A stretch of DNA of 64,000 nt from an uncultured Bdellovibrionales bacterium (GTDB lineage Bacteria; Bdellovibrionota; Bdellovibrionia; Bdellovibrionales; UBA1609): the NCBI GenBank assembly GCA_903833275.1, contig CAILEP010000020.1:62001-126000 (forward strand), in the 5' to 3' direction. Both the position numbers and the translations under genes were made by a program. The notes under the pieces are model-generated. The model made no database searches, had not been told where the DNA came from, and saw nothing but the letters and a program-made list of their open reading frames with translations. Shown here in pieces: positions 1 to 10,001 of this stretch (position 1 is its first letter; each line of letters opens with the position of its first letter).

Positions 1-1079
1 GCTCGGGGTCATTTCAAAATATTGATAAAATTCTACGCGACCGCGAACAGGGCTCAAAAGAGAAAAAATTTTTTAATTTGCCGACGTACCTTCAAGAAGA
101 GTCGACCCCACGAATCAACTCGCAGCCAAAGCACCGCGCGTACTTAAAAATTTCAGAAGGTTGCAAAAAGCGTTGTGCCTTTTGTGCCATCCCGCTGATT
201 AGGGGCAATCTTCAGTCGAGAAAAATCACCGGTATTTTAGGCGAGGCAAAGTTGCTCGTCGCCGGCGGGGTCAAGGAGCTGTTGATTATTTCGCACGACT
301 TTACTGATTTCGGATGGGATTTGAAAAAAGCAGACGCGGGCGCAAAAGAGTCGCCGGTTGAGCTTTTAAGGGTGCTCTCGGAAGAGTCTGGGGCGCAGTG
401 GATTCGAGTTTTGTATTTGTATCCAGATGGGATCACCCCAGAAATGATTGAGCTAATTAAAACTCGCCAAAATTTGGTGAAATACTTCGATATGCCGCTT
501 CAGCACATTAACAATGAAATGCTGAAAAGCATGAACCGCCGAATGACTCACGAAGAAATATCGGTTGTACTGACGAACATTCGTCGCGAGATACCTGAAG
601 CCGTTATCCGAACGCAGTTTATCGTAGGCTTTCCGGGTGAAACAGAAGAGCAATTTCAAGAGCTTTTGGCCTTTGTAAAAGAGCAAGAATTTGATCGCGT
701 TGGTTGTTTTAAATACTCAATAGAAGAAGGCACGAAGGCGGGTTCGATGGCGGGTCAAATTTCGGAAGAAATCAAAGAGAGGCGCTTTCAGGCTTTGATG
801 GCGGCTCAACGAAAAATCAGTCGACGAAAACAGAAAGAATTAATTGGTCGCGTGTTGCCAGTTGTGGTTGAGGGTTTCAGCGATGAAACAGAACTTCTTT
901 TGCAGGGTCGAACTTCGCAACAGGCGCCTGAGATTGATGGAATGGTCTATATAAATGACGGTGTCGCAAAAACAGGTGAGATCGTTATGGTCGAAATTAC
1001 CGATGCGCACGATTACGATTTAGTGGGCAGAATATTGCCAACCCGAGCAAAAGAAATTACTCTTGAGGCAAGGGTTTAG
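1..1079 (+). CDS. rimO: Ribosomal protein S12 methylthiotransferase RimO, 5'-truncated by window edge
   Basis: Radical SAM motif KISEGCKKRCAFCAIP, MiaB/RimO-type body and C-terminal TRAM-like region; the frame stays open upstream of the listed TTG at 78 (..GSFQNIDKILRDREQGSKEKKFFN..) to the window start. Confidence 0.9.
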   Translation, partial: SGSFQNIDKILRDREQGSKEKKFFNLPTYLQEESTPRINSQPKHRAYLKISEGCKKRCAFCAIPLIRGNLQSRKITGILGEAKLLVAGGVKELLIISHDFTDFGWDLKKADAGAKESPVELLRVLSEESGAQWIRVLYLYPDGITPEMIELIKTRQNLVKYFDMPLQHINNEMLKSMNRRMTHEEISVVLTNIRREIPEAVIRTQFIVGFPGETEEQFQELLAFVKEQEFDRVGCFKYSIEEGTKAGSMAGQISEEIKERRFQALMAAQRKISRRKQKELIGRVLPVVVEGFSDETELLLQGRTSQQAPEIDGMVYINDGVAKTGEIVMVEITDAHDYDLVGRILPTRAKEITLEARV

Positions 1080-1097
1080 CAGCATCGGGAGGTCATC

Positions 1098-1175
1098 GTG
1101 AAGGTCAGCCCACTTTTGGCGGCGTTTGTTTTTTCGGCAGTTATTTTTTTTGTAATCAACGTAATATCTAGTTAA
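1098..1175 (+). CDS. Possible 25-aa single-pass hydrophobic peptide (VKVSPLLAAFVFSAVIFFVINVISS)
   Basis: GTG start preceded by GGGAGG; hydrophobic; directly downstream of rimO. Confidence 0.3.
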   Translation: MKVSPLLAAFVFSAVIFFVINVISS

Positions 1176-1193
1176 AAAAATAAAATTAACTAA

Positions 1194-1709
1194 TTAATTC
1201 GCGTAGTTATAAATATCTTTATAGTTGCGGCCGATTTCTTCTGAGTCGAGCCCATAACCAATTACGAAGCGGTCATCGATTGTTTTGCCAACATAATCCG
1301 GTTTTATCGGCAACTCTCGTCGCGCCGGCTTATCAAGTAGGGCAACGATTTTCAGACTTTTCGGGCCTCCGGCAAGTAAGCGACTTCGCAAAAAACTCAA
1401 CGTTCGTCCAGCATCGATAATTTCTTCGGCAATAATAATGTGCTTGTTGGTGATGTCGACGCTGATATCTTTCAGAATTCGAACGCCTTCACCTTTAGGT
1501 GATGTGAGGTGCACGAAATCAACAACGACCGGAAGGTGGATCTTGCGGACCAAGTCAGCCACGAAGAGGCAAGAGCCCTTTAATGGGCAAATTACTACGA
1601 TCTCTTGATTTGCATAATCTTTTTCAATTTTCTTCGCCAGAGATTGAACCATTTCTGCAATCTCATCAGCGGTAATGAACGGGACCATTTTGTCTTTCAT
1701 TTGTGCCAT
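1194..1709 (-). CDS. hpt: Hypoxanthine phosphoribosyltransferase
   Basis: PRPP motif region IIIAEEIIDAGRTL, VVICPLKGSCLFVADL; type I PRTase layout. Confidence 0.92.
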   Translation of the reverse strand: MAQMKDKMVPFITADEIAEMVQSLAKKIEKDYANQEIVVICPLKGSCLFVADLVRKIHLPVVVDFVHLTSPKGEGVRILKDISVDITNKHIIIAEEIIDAGRTLSFLRSRLLAGGPKSLKIVALLDKPARRELPIKPDYVGKTIDDRFVIGYGLDSEEIGRNYKDIYNYAN

Positions 1710-1720
1710 AAGAAACTCCG

Positions 1721-2464
1721 TTAGAGATCGAGTTGGGGGTTGTTTAGTGAAGTGACTTGAATAGATTGGGCGAGGCGCAAATAGTCGCGAGCCGCTTGAT
1801 TCTGTGGTTCGTAACGAAGGGCGGCTTCCCAGTTCTCAATCGCCTCAGGGATTTGCTGCGAATCGAAGTAGCATTTGCCGAGCTTCAGTCGAGCTGGGAC
1901 GAAGTGTGGATGCTCGCGAACAATAAGGCGAAGTTCTCTTATTGCGAGATTTAAGTTTTGAAGAACAATATAACATTCGGCAATGCTGACCGATATTTCA
2001 GGTCGGCGCATCGTCGTGAGCGCCAAGGCTTTCTTGAACTGCTCGAGGCCTTCGTCAACACGGTTGTGATGTAAATACATTTCGCCGAGTTCATCGTGTT
2101 TAGTGGCAAATTTCTCATTAAGGCTCGCGTCGCTGGTTGGCGATTTGGTATTTAGCATTGCGCGAGCTTCGTCAAAAACCTTTTGGCCTTCGTCGTAGCG
2201 GCCAAGATCGTTAAGAATTACGCTGAGCCCGATTGAAGAATCGGTAAACCCGGGGTCGATCTCGAGTGCGCGCTTAAAGGATCGGATGGCTTTATTAAAT
2301 TTACCTTGGTCGTAATAAACGGTGCCGAGCATGTGAAAAACTTCAGGGCGGCGTGAACTTTTCAAAACAAGCTGGTTAAGAATGGGTTCGGCTTCGGAAT
2401 ATTGGTTCGCCTTGAAGTGCTCTTCGGCGATTGAGAACAGCTCCTGCTCAGCTTCAAAATCCAT
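1721..2464 (-). CDS. TPR-repeat protein
   Basis: Repeated TPR motifs (AEPILNQLVLKSSRRPEVFHMLGTVYYDQGKFNKAIRSFKRALEIDPG). Confidence 0.85.
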   Translation of the reverse strand: MDFEAEQELFSIAEEHFKANQYSEAEPILNQLVLKSSRRPEVFHMLGTVYYDQGKFNKAIRSFKRALEIDPGFTDSSIGLSVILNDLGRYDEGQKVFDEARAMLNTKSPTSDASLNEKFATKHDELGEMYLHHNRVDEGLEQFKKALALTTMRRPEISVSIAECYIVLQNLNLAIRELRLIVREHPHFVPARLKLGKCYFDSQQIPEAIENWEAALRYEPQNQAARDYLRLAQSIQVTSLNNPQLDL

Positions 2465-3197
2465 CAGACAACTCCGAACGGGCTTTGGCGAGCTCTTTTG
2501 AGTTTGGGTAATCAGCCAAAAGTTTTTTAAAATAGGTCTTGGCGCGATCTAAATCTTTCATTTTGTAGGCCGAAATGGTGGCCCGGTAAAGGGCCGGCAG
2601 ATCGTAACCAAGATTGGGGTAGTTGTGCATGAGGTCTTCGTAGCGCCCCAGAGCGCTCTGCCATTTTTCGCGAATGAAATAAAAGTCAGCTACGTAATTG
2701 GCTTTATCGGCCAACATTTTCTGGGCCTTTGCGCGATACTCCGTGGCCTTGGGTACAAATTCGCTCGAAGAATAGGAGTGTATGAGCTGGTCAAAATAAT
2801 CGATAGCCGTTGTGGCGAGTGCCAAATCACGATCGATCGTGGGCGGCAACTGATTAAAAACGCTGAGGCCAAGGCGGTAAGTGACGTAGTCGGCGCGGGC
2901 GTGGTTTGGGTGAAATTCTTTAAATAATTTATAGGCGCCTTCGGCCTCGGGATAGTTTTCGCGAGAGAATTCGATGTCGGCGATCTTCAATTGGGATTCT
3001 GTTGCGAACCGACTGTAGGGGAACTTGTTTTTTACTTCGGAGTAGTAGGTAATCGCTTCTTCGTAGCGTTCTTCTTTTTCAAATTTTTGACCAAGAGCAA
3101 AAGCGCCTTCGGCGGTGTTTTTATCGAGCTTTTCGGTTGATGCACAGCCGGTGAATAAAAATGAGAAAATGATGAGGCAAGATAGGGTTTTTGACAT
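2454..3197 (-). CDS. bamD: Outer membrane assembly lipoprotein, BamD/YfiO-like
   Basis: Lipobox LFTGC, TPR-like YxxxxxxFPxS repeats, length about 247 aa. Confidence 0.85.
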   Translation of the reverse strand: MSKTLSCLIIFSFLFTGCASTEKLDKNTAEGAFALGQKFEKEERYEEAITYYSEVKNKFPYSRFATESQLKIADIEFSRENYPEAEGAYKLFKEFHPNHARADYVTYRLGLSVFNQLPPTIDRDLALATTAIDYFDQLIHSYSSSEFVPKATEYRAKAQKMLADKANYVADFYFIREKWQSALGRYEDLMHNYPNLGYDLPALYRATISAYKMKDLDRAKTYFKKLLADYPNSKELAKARSELSDGF

Positions 3198-3235
3198 AGG
3201 CGCAGTTTAAAATTCGCCCTACGACGATGTCAAAT

Positions 3236-4297
3236 TTAAACGGTGTAGTCGGTGAGATGCTTATAGATATTAACAAGGGTGACCTTTAGGGCTGCGGCCA
3301 CCGGAATCGAAATAATCATGCCGAGAACGCCCATAACCTCAGCACCAAGAATAACCACTAGAATCACTGATATAGGGTGAAGATTGACCACCCGCGCGAC
3401 AACGAGGGGGATGATGAAAAACACATCGATCAGTTGGGCCACCACGTAAACCAAAAGCACAAAAAGCAATTTGAGGCCGATGCCCGAATTAACAACGACG
3501 ATAAGGGCCGCCGGAGCTGCACCCACCAGTGGGCCGATATAGGGGATAAGATTAGTGATGGCAGCAAAGGCGGCGAGCAAAATGGCGAACGGAAAGCCGA
3601 TAGTCCACAGCCCGATAAGAACGACGGCACCAACGATGACAGACTCGAGAAGTCGCGCCCTTATAAAGTGTGCGATTTGATCGCTGATCTGGCTTTGAAG
3701 ACTCAAAATTAACTCAAAAATATTATTCGGTACAATTCTGAGAAGTTCGCGTGAAATTTGTCGGCCATCTTTAAGCATAAAAAAACCGAGAAGGGGCGAT
3801 AGCACAAGAACCGATGCTGAAGATGAGAGAAAACTGGGCAGGCCCTCAACAAGCTTTGTCGACTGTGAGGTGAGTAGCGTGCGCAGCTGCTCGCTGAGGT
3901 TAACGTGAAAAAGGCCGCTATCATTGGCATTGAGGGTCTGGGTGAGGCGGTCGGCAAGTTTTACGGCACCATCGACATAGCTCGGCAAACTTTGTTTCAG
4001 TGATTGAAACTGATCGATGAAAAAAGGCGAGATTGCCCAAATCGCAAGGCCGGCGCAGGTTGAGAATAAAACATAAACGATAAGTATAACGGCGAGACGA
4101 CTCAGGCCCGCGGACTCTAGGTAGGACACCGCCGGCGAAACAATATAAGTGCAAACAAGCGCAACGACGAAAGAGAGAAGTAAATTATTAATAACAAAGA
4201 GGCTGGTGAGGCCCAGAACGACGATCGAAATGAAAACGATAAGCTGAATCCAATGCTGACGACGTACGCGCGAATCGATATCAATTGCTTGAATCAT
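3236..4297 (-). CDS. AI-2E family transporter (PerM-like permease)
   Basis: Multiple TM segments; NLIPYIGPLVGAAPA and GxMIxIPVAAALKV typical of the family. Confidence 0.85.
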   Translation of the reverse strand: MIQAIDIDSRVRRQHWIQLIVFISIVVLGLTSLFVINNLLLSFVVALVCTYIVSPAVSYLESAGLSRLAVILIVYVLFSTCAGLAIWAISPFFIDQFQSLKQSLPSYVDGAVKLADRLTQTLNANDSGLFHVNLSEQLRTLLTSQSTKLVEGLPSFLSSSASVLVLSPLLGFFMLKDGRQISRELLRIVPNNIFELILSLQSQISDQIAHFIRARLLESVIVGAVVLIGLWTIGFPFAILLAAFAAITNLIPYIGPLVGAAPAALIVVVNSGIGLKLLFVLLVYVVAQLIDVFFIIPLVVARVVNLHPISVILVVILGAEVMGVLGMIISIPVAAALKVTLVNIYKHLTDYTV

Positions 4298-4832
4298 CTT
4301 GGGCCATTTCTTTGAGTTCTCGTTTTACTTCAGTAAAGCGCTCAGCTGTTTCTTTCAAGCGGCGGCCGAGAACTTCGCCTAAGCGAGTGAGAATCTTTAC
4401 GCCCGTTCGCGGGCTGCGCTCGATAATCTCAGCCAAATCAGGCTTGAAAAAACCCAAAAGGGCCACTTCATCAGTTGCGGTGGCGGTAGCTGTTCGGCGA
4501 CCGGTTTGCTCAACAAGCGCGATTTCGCCGAAAAAATCCCCTCGACCGAGGCGGGTGACAAAAACATTGCGCTGGCTTTCGTCCGCTGCGCGAAGGTCTT
4601 CAACGGTAATGTTTACGGTGCCCTTAACAATGATATACATGCCAACGCCGAGCTCGCCTTGGCGAAAAATAGATTCGCCTGGGCGATAGGCGCGGTAGTG
4701 CACAAGTGTTTTTATAAAAGCCATTTCGGCTTTGCTGAGCACTCGAAACAGATAGTTCTCATTTAGCACAAGATCAATTTCTGAGTCTTTTTGGCCGCGC
4801 CGAAAGAGGTTCTCCCAAAGATAATTTACCAT
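4281..4832 (-). CDS. Cyclic nucleotide-binding domain protein
   Basis: cNMP-binding fold: YRPGESIFRQGELGVGMYIIVKGTV...LGRGDFFGEIALVEQTGRRTATATA. Confidence 0.85.
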   Translation of the reverse strand: MVNYLWENLFRRGQKDSEIDLVLNENYLFRVLSKAEMAFIKTLVHYRAYRPGESIFRQGELGVGMYIIVKGTVNITVEDLRAADESQRNVFVTRLGRGDFFGEIALVEQTGRRTATATATDEVALLGFFKPDLAEIIERSPRTGVKILTRLGEVLGRRLKETAERFTEVKRELKEMAQDDSSN

Positions 4833-5677
4833 AGGCGCAACTTGCCAGTGTGTTGAAATAAAGCATCCGTCTTAACCCAGCCCGATTGGCCAGAGGTGAG
4901 GGTTACCTGAGCCCAGCCACTATGAACAGTTTCAATGATCACATCAAAGCCCTCCAAAATATCGAAAATGGCATTGTCCTCGAGGCTCGGGCCTGTTCGT
5001 AGCGAAGCCGTTGCGTCGATTACGGTGGCGTGAATTTCAAAAAGAGAAATGAATTTGCCGGCTGAAAGTGCGACAAAAATAAAAAGACCTGTGATGAGGG
5101 CAATGCCGACGGTCGGGGCGCGCGGCATTGGCAGCTCTTGGCGAAGTGAAACGCGCCGTGCAGCCAAATACCGAATCGTCAGAAAGCCACCGAGTGCCAA
5201 AAAAATCCAACTCAGTACGAGAAATTTATTAAGACTGGCGCGATCTAGAATGCGAGAGCGAAAAAGACTCCATGTTGAAAGGCTATCGGTCATATCGCGA
5301 GGCAGCTCTTGTGAAGAAAACTCGAGGGCTTGGGCCGCGGGGCGAAAATCAGGATCGATGAATAATGCCCTGCGCCAGAGGCCAACTGCTAAACCGCGTT
5401 TTTTTAACTTATACGATGCCAGCCCCCAGTTGTAATGAAGCGCGGCAAAGTCTTTACCATCAAGAAATTCTTTCTTAAATTTCTGGCCGGCCTCATCGTA
5501 TTTTTGTTCCTGGTAAAGTTTGATGCCTGACTGAAAGCCGTCTTCGCCAGAAGCAGAGACCGGGTCGCCGGCGAATGTAAAACTCTCGACCATAGCGCAC
5601 GGCAAGCCGAGTGAAAAAATCAAAAATGAAAAGTATAAAGCACGTTTCACAGAAAAGAATCTTAGCCTTGTTTTCAT
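4826..5677 (-). CDS. TPR + SH3-like domain membrane protein (BatE-like)
   Basis: Signal/TM, TPR segment, C-terminal bacterial SH3 (TASLRTGPSLEDNAIFDILEGFDVIIETVHSGWAQVTLTSGQSGWVK). Confidence 0.65.
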   Translation of the reverse strand: MKTRLRFFSVKRALYFSFLIFSLGLPCAMVESFTFAGDPVSASGEDGFQSGIKLYQEQKYDEAGQKFKKEFLDGKDFAALHYNWGLASYKLKKRGLAVGLWRRALFIDPDFRPAAQALEFSSQELPRDMTDSLSTWSLFRSRILDRASLNKFLVLSWIFLALGGFLTIRYLAARRVSLRQELPMPRAPTVGIALITGLFIFVALSAGKFISLFEIHATVIDATASLRTGPSLEDNAIFDILEGFDVIIETVHSGWAQVTLTSGQSGWVKTDALFQHTGKLRLW

Positions 5678-5721
5678 TCTAAGCGAAGAGTAAAATTTTT
5701 TAACAACACAAAGGGTAAATC

Positions 5722-7101
5722 ATGACAACGACCAAAGGCCAACAACTTGCCCAGTCGGCGAAACTTCGTTCGCATATCGACGAGGCAGTTAAAGAAGTAA
5801 TGTCTGCAGCGGCAAAAATTGAGGGCGTGCGCCCACCCGATCCAGACAAAATAGCAAAAGCGAAAGAATTGATGGATCAGATAGGGGTCGTACGTGGCCG
5901 CCCGCTTCATTATCCATACGTGGGCTCTGGGATTGGCCGGGGGGCATATGTTGAGCTTGAAGATGGCAGCGTCAAACTAGATTTAATAAACGGAATTGGC
6001 ATTCATATAATGGGACATAGTCATCCACGCGTGATGGCGGCTACGGCTAGAGGGGCTTTTTCTGATGTAGTTGTGCAGGGCAATCTTGAGCCCAACCGAG
6101 AGTACTTTGATTTTAGCAAAAAACTACTCGATATCGCCAGCCGGCAGAGCCGGCTGAAGCACGTATGGCTTTCAACTTGTGGCACGATGGCGAATGAAAA
6201 TGCGTTGAAAGCGTGTCGTCAAAAAAAATCTCCAGCGAGAATGATTATCGCAATGGATGCCGCATTTGCGGGCCGCTCGACATTAATGGCCGAACTCACA
6301 GATAATCCGAACTTTCGAGTAGGGCTGCCGCAGTATAACGAAGTGTTAAGGGTGCCGTGGTACGATCAGAAAACCAAAGGCAGTTCGGAAAGGTCTCTGG
6401 CGATTTTAAAAGAGCACGTGGCCAAACACGAGGGTAATATTTGCTGTTTTACTTTTGAGCCCATGCAGGGCGAGGGTGGCTACAATGTGGCCCCGCGCGA
6501 ATTTTTTATCCCGATGCTCGATTTTTGCAAAGAGAAGGGCATCCCGATTTGGGTAGATGAAGTTCAAACGTTTACTCGAACCGGCCAGTTTTTTGCCTAT
6601 GAGACGCTGGGTTTTGGCGATTACGTTGACGTCTGTACGATTGCGAAAACCGCCCAAAACGGCGCGACATTTTTCACTTCAGAATTTAATCCAAAGCCTG
6701 GTCTTATCGCTGGCACGTTCTCGGGGGCATCTGCCGCACTTTGTGCGGGCCTCGAAATTCTTGAGATGCTAGATAAAGAGAATTACATGGGCGACAGTGG
6801 CAAAATAATGAAAATACATCACGAGTTTATCGCCATGCTCAAGCGCCTAGGCCAAACAACTTGCAAGGGCCTTCTCGAAAGCCCAGAGGGGTTGGGGCTG
6901 ATGATTGCGGTGACCCCGTTTGGTGGCGTAAAAGAAAAGGTCGATAAGCTAACCCAGGTGCTTTTTAAGAATGGTTTAATTTGCTTCACTTGCGGCCGCG
7001 GCACCTATCGATTGCGTTTTTTGGTGCCAGCGGTAACCACAAGTGAGGACATTAAGGTTGCTGAGCAAATTCTTGAGAAATCAATTCTGGAGATGGCTTG
7101 A
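5722..7101 (+). CDS. Class III PLP-dependent aminotransferase (divergent; possible acyl-ornithine/omega-amino acid substrate)
   Basis: WVDEVQTFTRTGQFFAYE and AKTAQNGATFFTSE (putative PLP Lys); class III layout. Confidence 0.85.
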   Translation: MTTTKGQQLAQSAKLRSHIDEAVKEVMSAAAKIEGVRPPDPDKIAKAKELMDQIGVVRGRPLHYPYVGSGIGRGAYVELEDGSVKLDLINGIGIHIMGHSHPRVMAATARGAFSDVVVQGNLEPNREYFDFSKKLLDIASRQSRLKHVWLSTCGTMANENALKACRQKKSPARMIIAMDAAFAGRSTLMAELTDNPNFRVGLPQYNEVLRVPWYDQKTKGSSERSLAILKEHVAKHEGNICCFTFEPMQGEGGYNVAPREFFIPMLDFCKEKGIPIWVDEVQTFTRTGQFFAYETLGFGDYVDVCTIAKTAQNGATFFTSEFNPKPGLIAGTFSGASAALCAGLEILEMLDKENYMGDSGKIMKIHHEFIAMLKRLGQTTCKGLLESPEGLGLMIAVTPFGGVKEKVDKLTQVLFKNGLICFTCGRGTYRLRFLVPAVTTSEDIKVAEQILEKSILEMA

Positions 7102-8462
7102 GCCCCACGGAGCTGGCGCGGCAAATTATTGCCATCGATAGCTCTGTTTCTCATGGCACTCGCGATGTAGCTCAATTTGCATTGCAGGTTGCAAACAGTT
7201 GGGGCCTCGAAGCCGAAGTGATAGACGAGAATCTTTCGGGGGTTGCGCAGGCCACGATTTTAATTTCACCTAAGGGCCAAAATCGAAAAATTGAAAAGGT
7301 AAACTGCGGAGTGGCACTAACCTCGCGGCTCGATACCCCAGAGCCGGGCGACTACGGCCGTTGGATTAAGACCGGTGCTAACCCATTCAACGCAAGCATG
7401 TCGGGCGATGAAATTTTTGGCCTCGGCGCGGCTGACTGTAAGCTTGATTTTATTTGTAAATTAATTGCGCTCAAAGAGGCAGCACAGAACAAAACCGACC
7501 GCACAAAACCACTGGTCGTCGGCACTTTTGGTCGCGAAAGTGGGGCCGGGGCGATTCGTCTGTTGAGAAAAAAACAAATGAGCCCAAGGGCTGTTTTGGC
7601 CAGCGCCCCAACGAATTTGAGAATTGCCAATCGAGCCCCGGGTTTTGCAAAGGTTGAGATTTCGATTGCGCTCTCCGACGCCGAAAAAAAATATCTCGAG
7701 CAGCACAATCAGATTGAGGGCGGCCACTCGCAAAGCAAGATTTTTTCGCGGCAACGAGCAACCCTGGGGGCGTATTCAATTCATGATAATCCAATCATTA
7801 AAATGATTGATTACTTAAAGAACATGCCGAGTGGCATGGCTTTGCTTTCGGTAGATGGGGGCACGAGCGCCGAAGTCGCCCCCGAACTTGTAGAGCTCGA
7901 ACTCGATCTTCTTGATAGCATCGAGGGCGGGGTGACGACGAAGTTAATTCGAGTGAGCGAGGCCATTAAAAAAATGGCCACTGAATTAATGTCACTGCGT
8001 GATGACGGCTTTTCGCCGCCCCATTCGACGATAAATTTGGGTACGGTCAGAATGTTTTCTGAAGAAATAAAATTATCAGGAGTTTGCAGCCTTGTGCCGG
8101 CCGGAGATCGCGCGGTTTACGAGGGTTGGCTCGATCGGCTACGAAATGAGTGCGCGGGCGCTGGAGCTCAATTCAAGTTGCTCGATTTCAAACCGCCGAT
8201 GTTGGGCGCGGTTGACGGCGCGTTTATGAAGTTTTTAAAAGACAATGCTGGGCAAACGGGGTTGAGCGACGAACTCGTCGCGGCAAAGGTTTGCACAGAA
8301 GCTAACGTTTTTCATCGCCTCGGCATTGAAAGCGCTGTTTTTGGGCCGGGTCAGCCAGTTGAGCTAGACTCGAGTGCGCTCGAATGTGTGTCGGTATCGC
8401 AATTGACATTAGCAATCGAGTTTTATCGAAACGTAATTGAAAATTTTGAAAGACAATATTGA
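7098..8462 (+). CDS. M20-family metallohydrolase (acetylornithine deacetylase/ArgE-like)
   Basis: FGLGAADCKLDFICKLIALKEAA, overall M20 layout; start overlaps stop of upstream aminotransferase. Confidence 0.75.
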   Translation: MSPTELARQIIAIDSSVSHGTRDVAQFALQVANSWGLEAEVIDENLSGVAQATILISPKGQNRKIEKVNCGVALTSRLDTPEPGDYGRWIKTGANPFNASMSGDEIFGLGAADCKLDFICKLIALKEAAQNKTDRTKPLVVGTFGRESGAGAIRLLRKKQMSPRAVLASAPTNLRIANRAPGFAKVEISIALSDAEKKYLEQHNQIEGGHSQSKIFSRQRATLGAYSIHDNPIIKMIDYLKNMPSGMALLSVDGGTSAEVAPELVELELDLLDSIEGGVTTKLIRVSEAIKKMATELMSLRDDGFSPPHSTINLGTVRMFSEEIKLSGVCSLVPAGDRAVYEGWLDRLRNECAGAGAQFKLLDFKPPMLGAVDGAFMKFLKDNAGQTGLSDELVAAKVCTEANVFHRLGIESAVFGPGQPVELDSSALECVSVSQLTLAIEFYRNVIENFERQY

Positions 8463-8469
8463 GGTCCAA

Positions 8470-9990
8470 ATGAATTCGATGAAGAAAGAGCCACTAATCT
8501 ACAAGGGTAGTTATATTAATGGGGCCTTTGCGCCAGTTGAGGGTAGCGACGGCACCTGGCAAATTAAATCGCCGGCCGATTTAAAAGATACGGTTATTGA
8601 AATTAAATCCTCGTATCGACACGTGCCCGAGGCGTGTGCGGCGGCAAAAAAAGCATTCCCAAAATGGCGAGCGCTTTCGATTGATGCACGCAAAGAGTAT
8701 CTGCTTAAATTAAAAAAAGCGTTTCAAGACCGTGCTGAAGATATGGCGAAAGTCATTTCGCGCGAAACTGGTAAGCCACTTTGGGAGGCTAAGACTGAAG
8801 CCGCTGGTCTCGTTGGTAAAATTGATATCACGCTTGAACATTCGCTGAAGCGCATGGGCGAAGAGAAAGTATCGGGCGCCTTGCCGGGCGTTGACGGCTA
8901 CGTTCGATTCAAGCCCCGTGGGGTCATGGCCGTCATTGGGCCCTTTAACTTCCCGGCCCATTTGCCCAATGGTCATATCATCCCAGCGTTGGTCATGGGC
9001 AACACGATTGTTTTCAAGCCCTCAGATAAGACCCCGGCCGTGGGTCAGCTCTACGCAGAAATTGTTCATCAGGCGGGTCTGCCCGAAGGAGTTTTCAATT
9101 TGGTGCAGGGCCAGGGCGAAATCGGCCGAAGACTGGTTCAAAATGAAGATATCGATGGGGTTTTGTTTACGGGTTCTTACGAAGTCGGCTTAAAAATAAA
9201 ACAGGATACACTTGATCACTACTGGAAGATTTTGGCGCTCGAAATGGGCGGCAAGAATTCAACAGTGGTTTGGTCGGATGCCAATTTAGAGAAGGCCGTT
9301 TATGAAACTTTAATTGGCGCTTATATGACGACGGGCCAGCGCTGCAGCTGCACCAGCAAAGTTGTTTTGCATAAAAGCATCCGTGACAAATTTATCGAGA
9401 ACTTTCACGAAGCGGCAAAGAAGCTGACGATTGGACATTGGCAAGACAACCCATTTATGGGGCCGCTGATTGCGCAGGATTCGGTTGATAAATATTTAAG
9501 GTTTCAAGATATCGCAAAGCGCGAGGGCTCAGAGAGTCTTATGCGGGGTAAAGTGATGGAGCTTGCCCACGAGGGTTACTATGTGACCCCGTCGATCAAT
9601 ATTGTCGAAAAATTCAATCGCGATTCGGTTTATCAGAAAAGCGAAATTTTCGGCCCCAATGTTGCGATCTACACAGTTGATGATTTTGATGAGGCGCTTG
9701 ATATCGTGAATTCGGCGGGCTACGGCCTGGCAATGGCACTTTTTTCGAAAGATAGAAGTCTATTCGAGCGTTCGCTGCTTGAGGCAAAAGTGGGTTTACT
9801 TAACTATAATCGCACGACCAACGGGGCGAGTTCGAGGCTGCCGTTTGGCGGGATGGGCAAGTCAGGCAACGATCGGCCATCAGGCCATTTTGCAATTGAT
9901 TATTGTGGTATCCCGGTGGCGTCACTCGAAGACCCTACAGCATTTGATCAAAGTAAAATGCTTACGGGCATCACTTACAATTTTCGCTAA
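8470..9990 (+). CDS. Aldehyde dehydrogenase, AstD-like (succinylglutamate semialdehyde dehydrogenase-like)
   Basis: GPFNFPAHLPNGHIIPALVMGNTIVFKPSDKTP, LEMGGKNSTVVW, TTGQRCSCTSKVV; the listed ORF starts at 8437 but ATG at 8470 follows a plausible SD. Confidence 0.85.
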   Translation: MNSMKKEPLIYKGSYINGAFAPVEGSDGTWQIKSPADLKDTVIEIKSSYRHVPEACAAAKKAFPKWRALSIDARKEYLLKLKKAFQDRAEDMAKVISRETGKPLWEAKTEAAGLVGKIDITLEHSLKRMGEEKVSGALPGVDGYVRFKPRGVMAVIGPFNFPAHLPNGHIIPALVMGNTIVFKPSDKTPAVGQLYAEIVHQAGLPEGVFNLVQGQGEIGRRLVQNEDIDGVLFTGSYEVGLKIKQDTLDHYWKILALEMGGKNSTVVWSDANLEKAVYETLIGAYMTTGQRCSCTSKVVLHKSIRDKFIENFHEAAKKLTIGHWQDNPFMGPLIAQDSVDKYLRFQDIAKREGSESLMRGKVMELAHEGYYVTPSINIVEKFNRDSVYQKSEIFGPNVAIYTVDDFDEALDIVNSAGYGLAMALFSKDRSLFERSLLEAKVGLLNYNRTTNGASSRLPFGGMGKSGNDRPSGHFAIDYCGIPVASLEDPTAFDQSKMLTGITYNFR

Positions 9991-10001
9991 ACAGAGAACA
10001 T

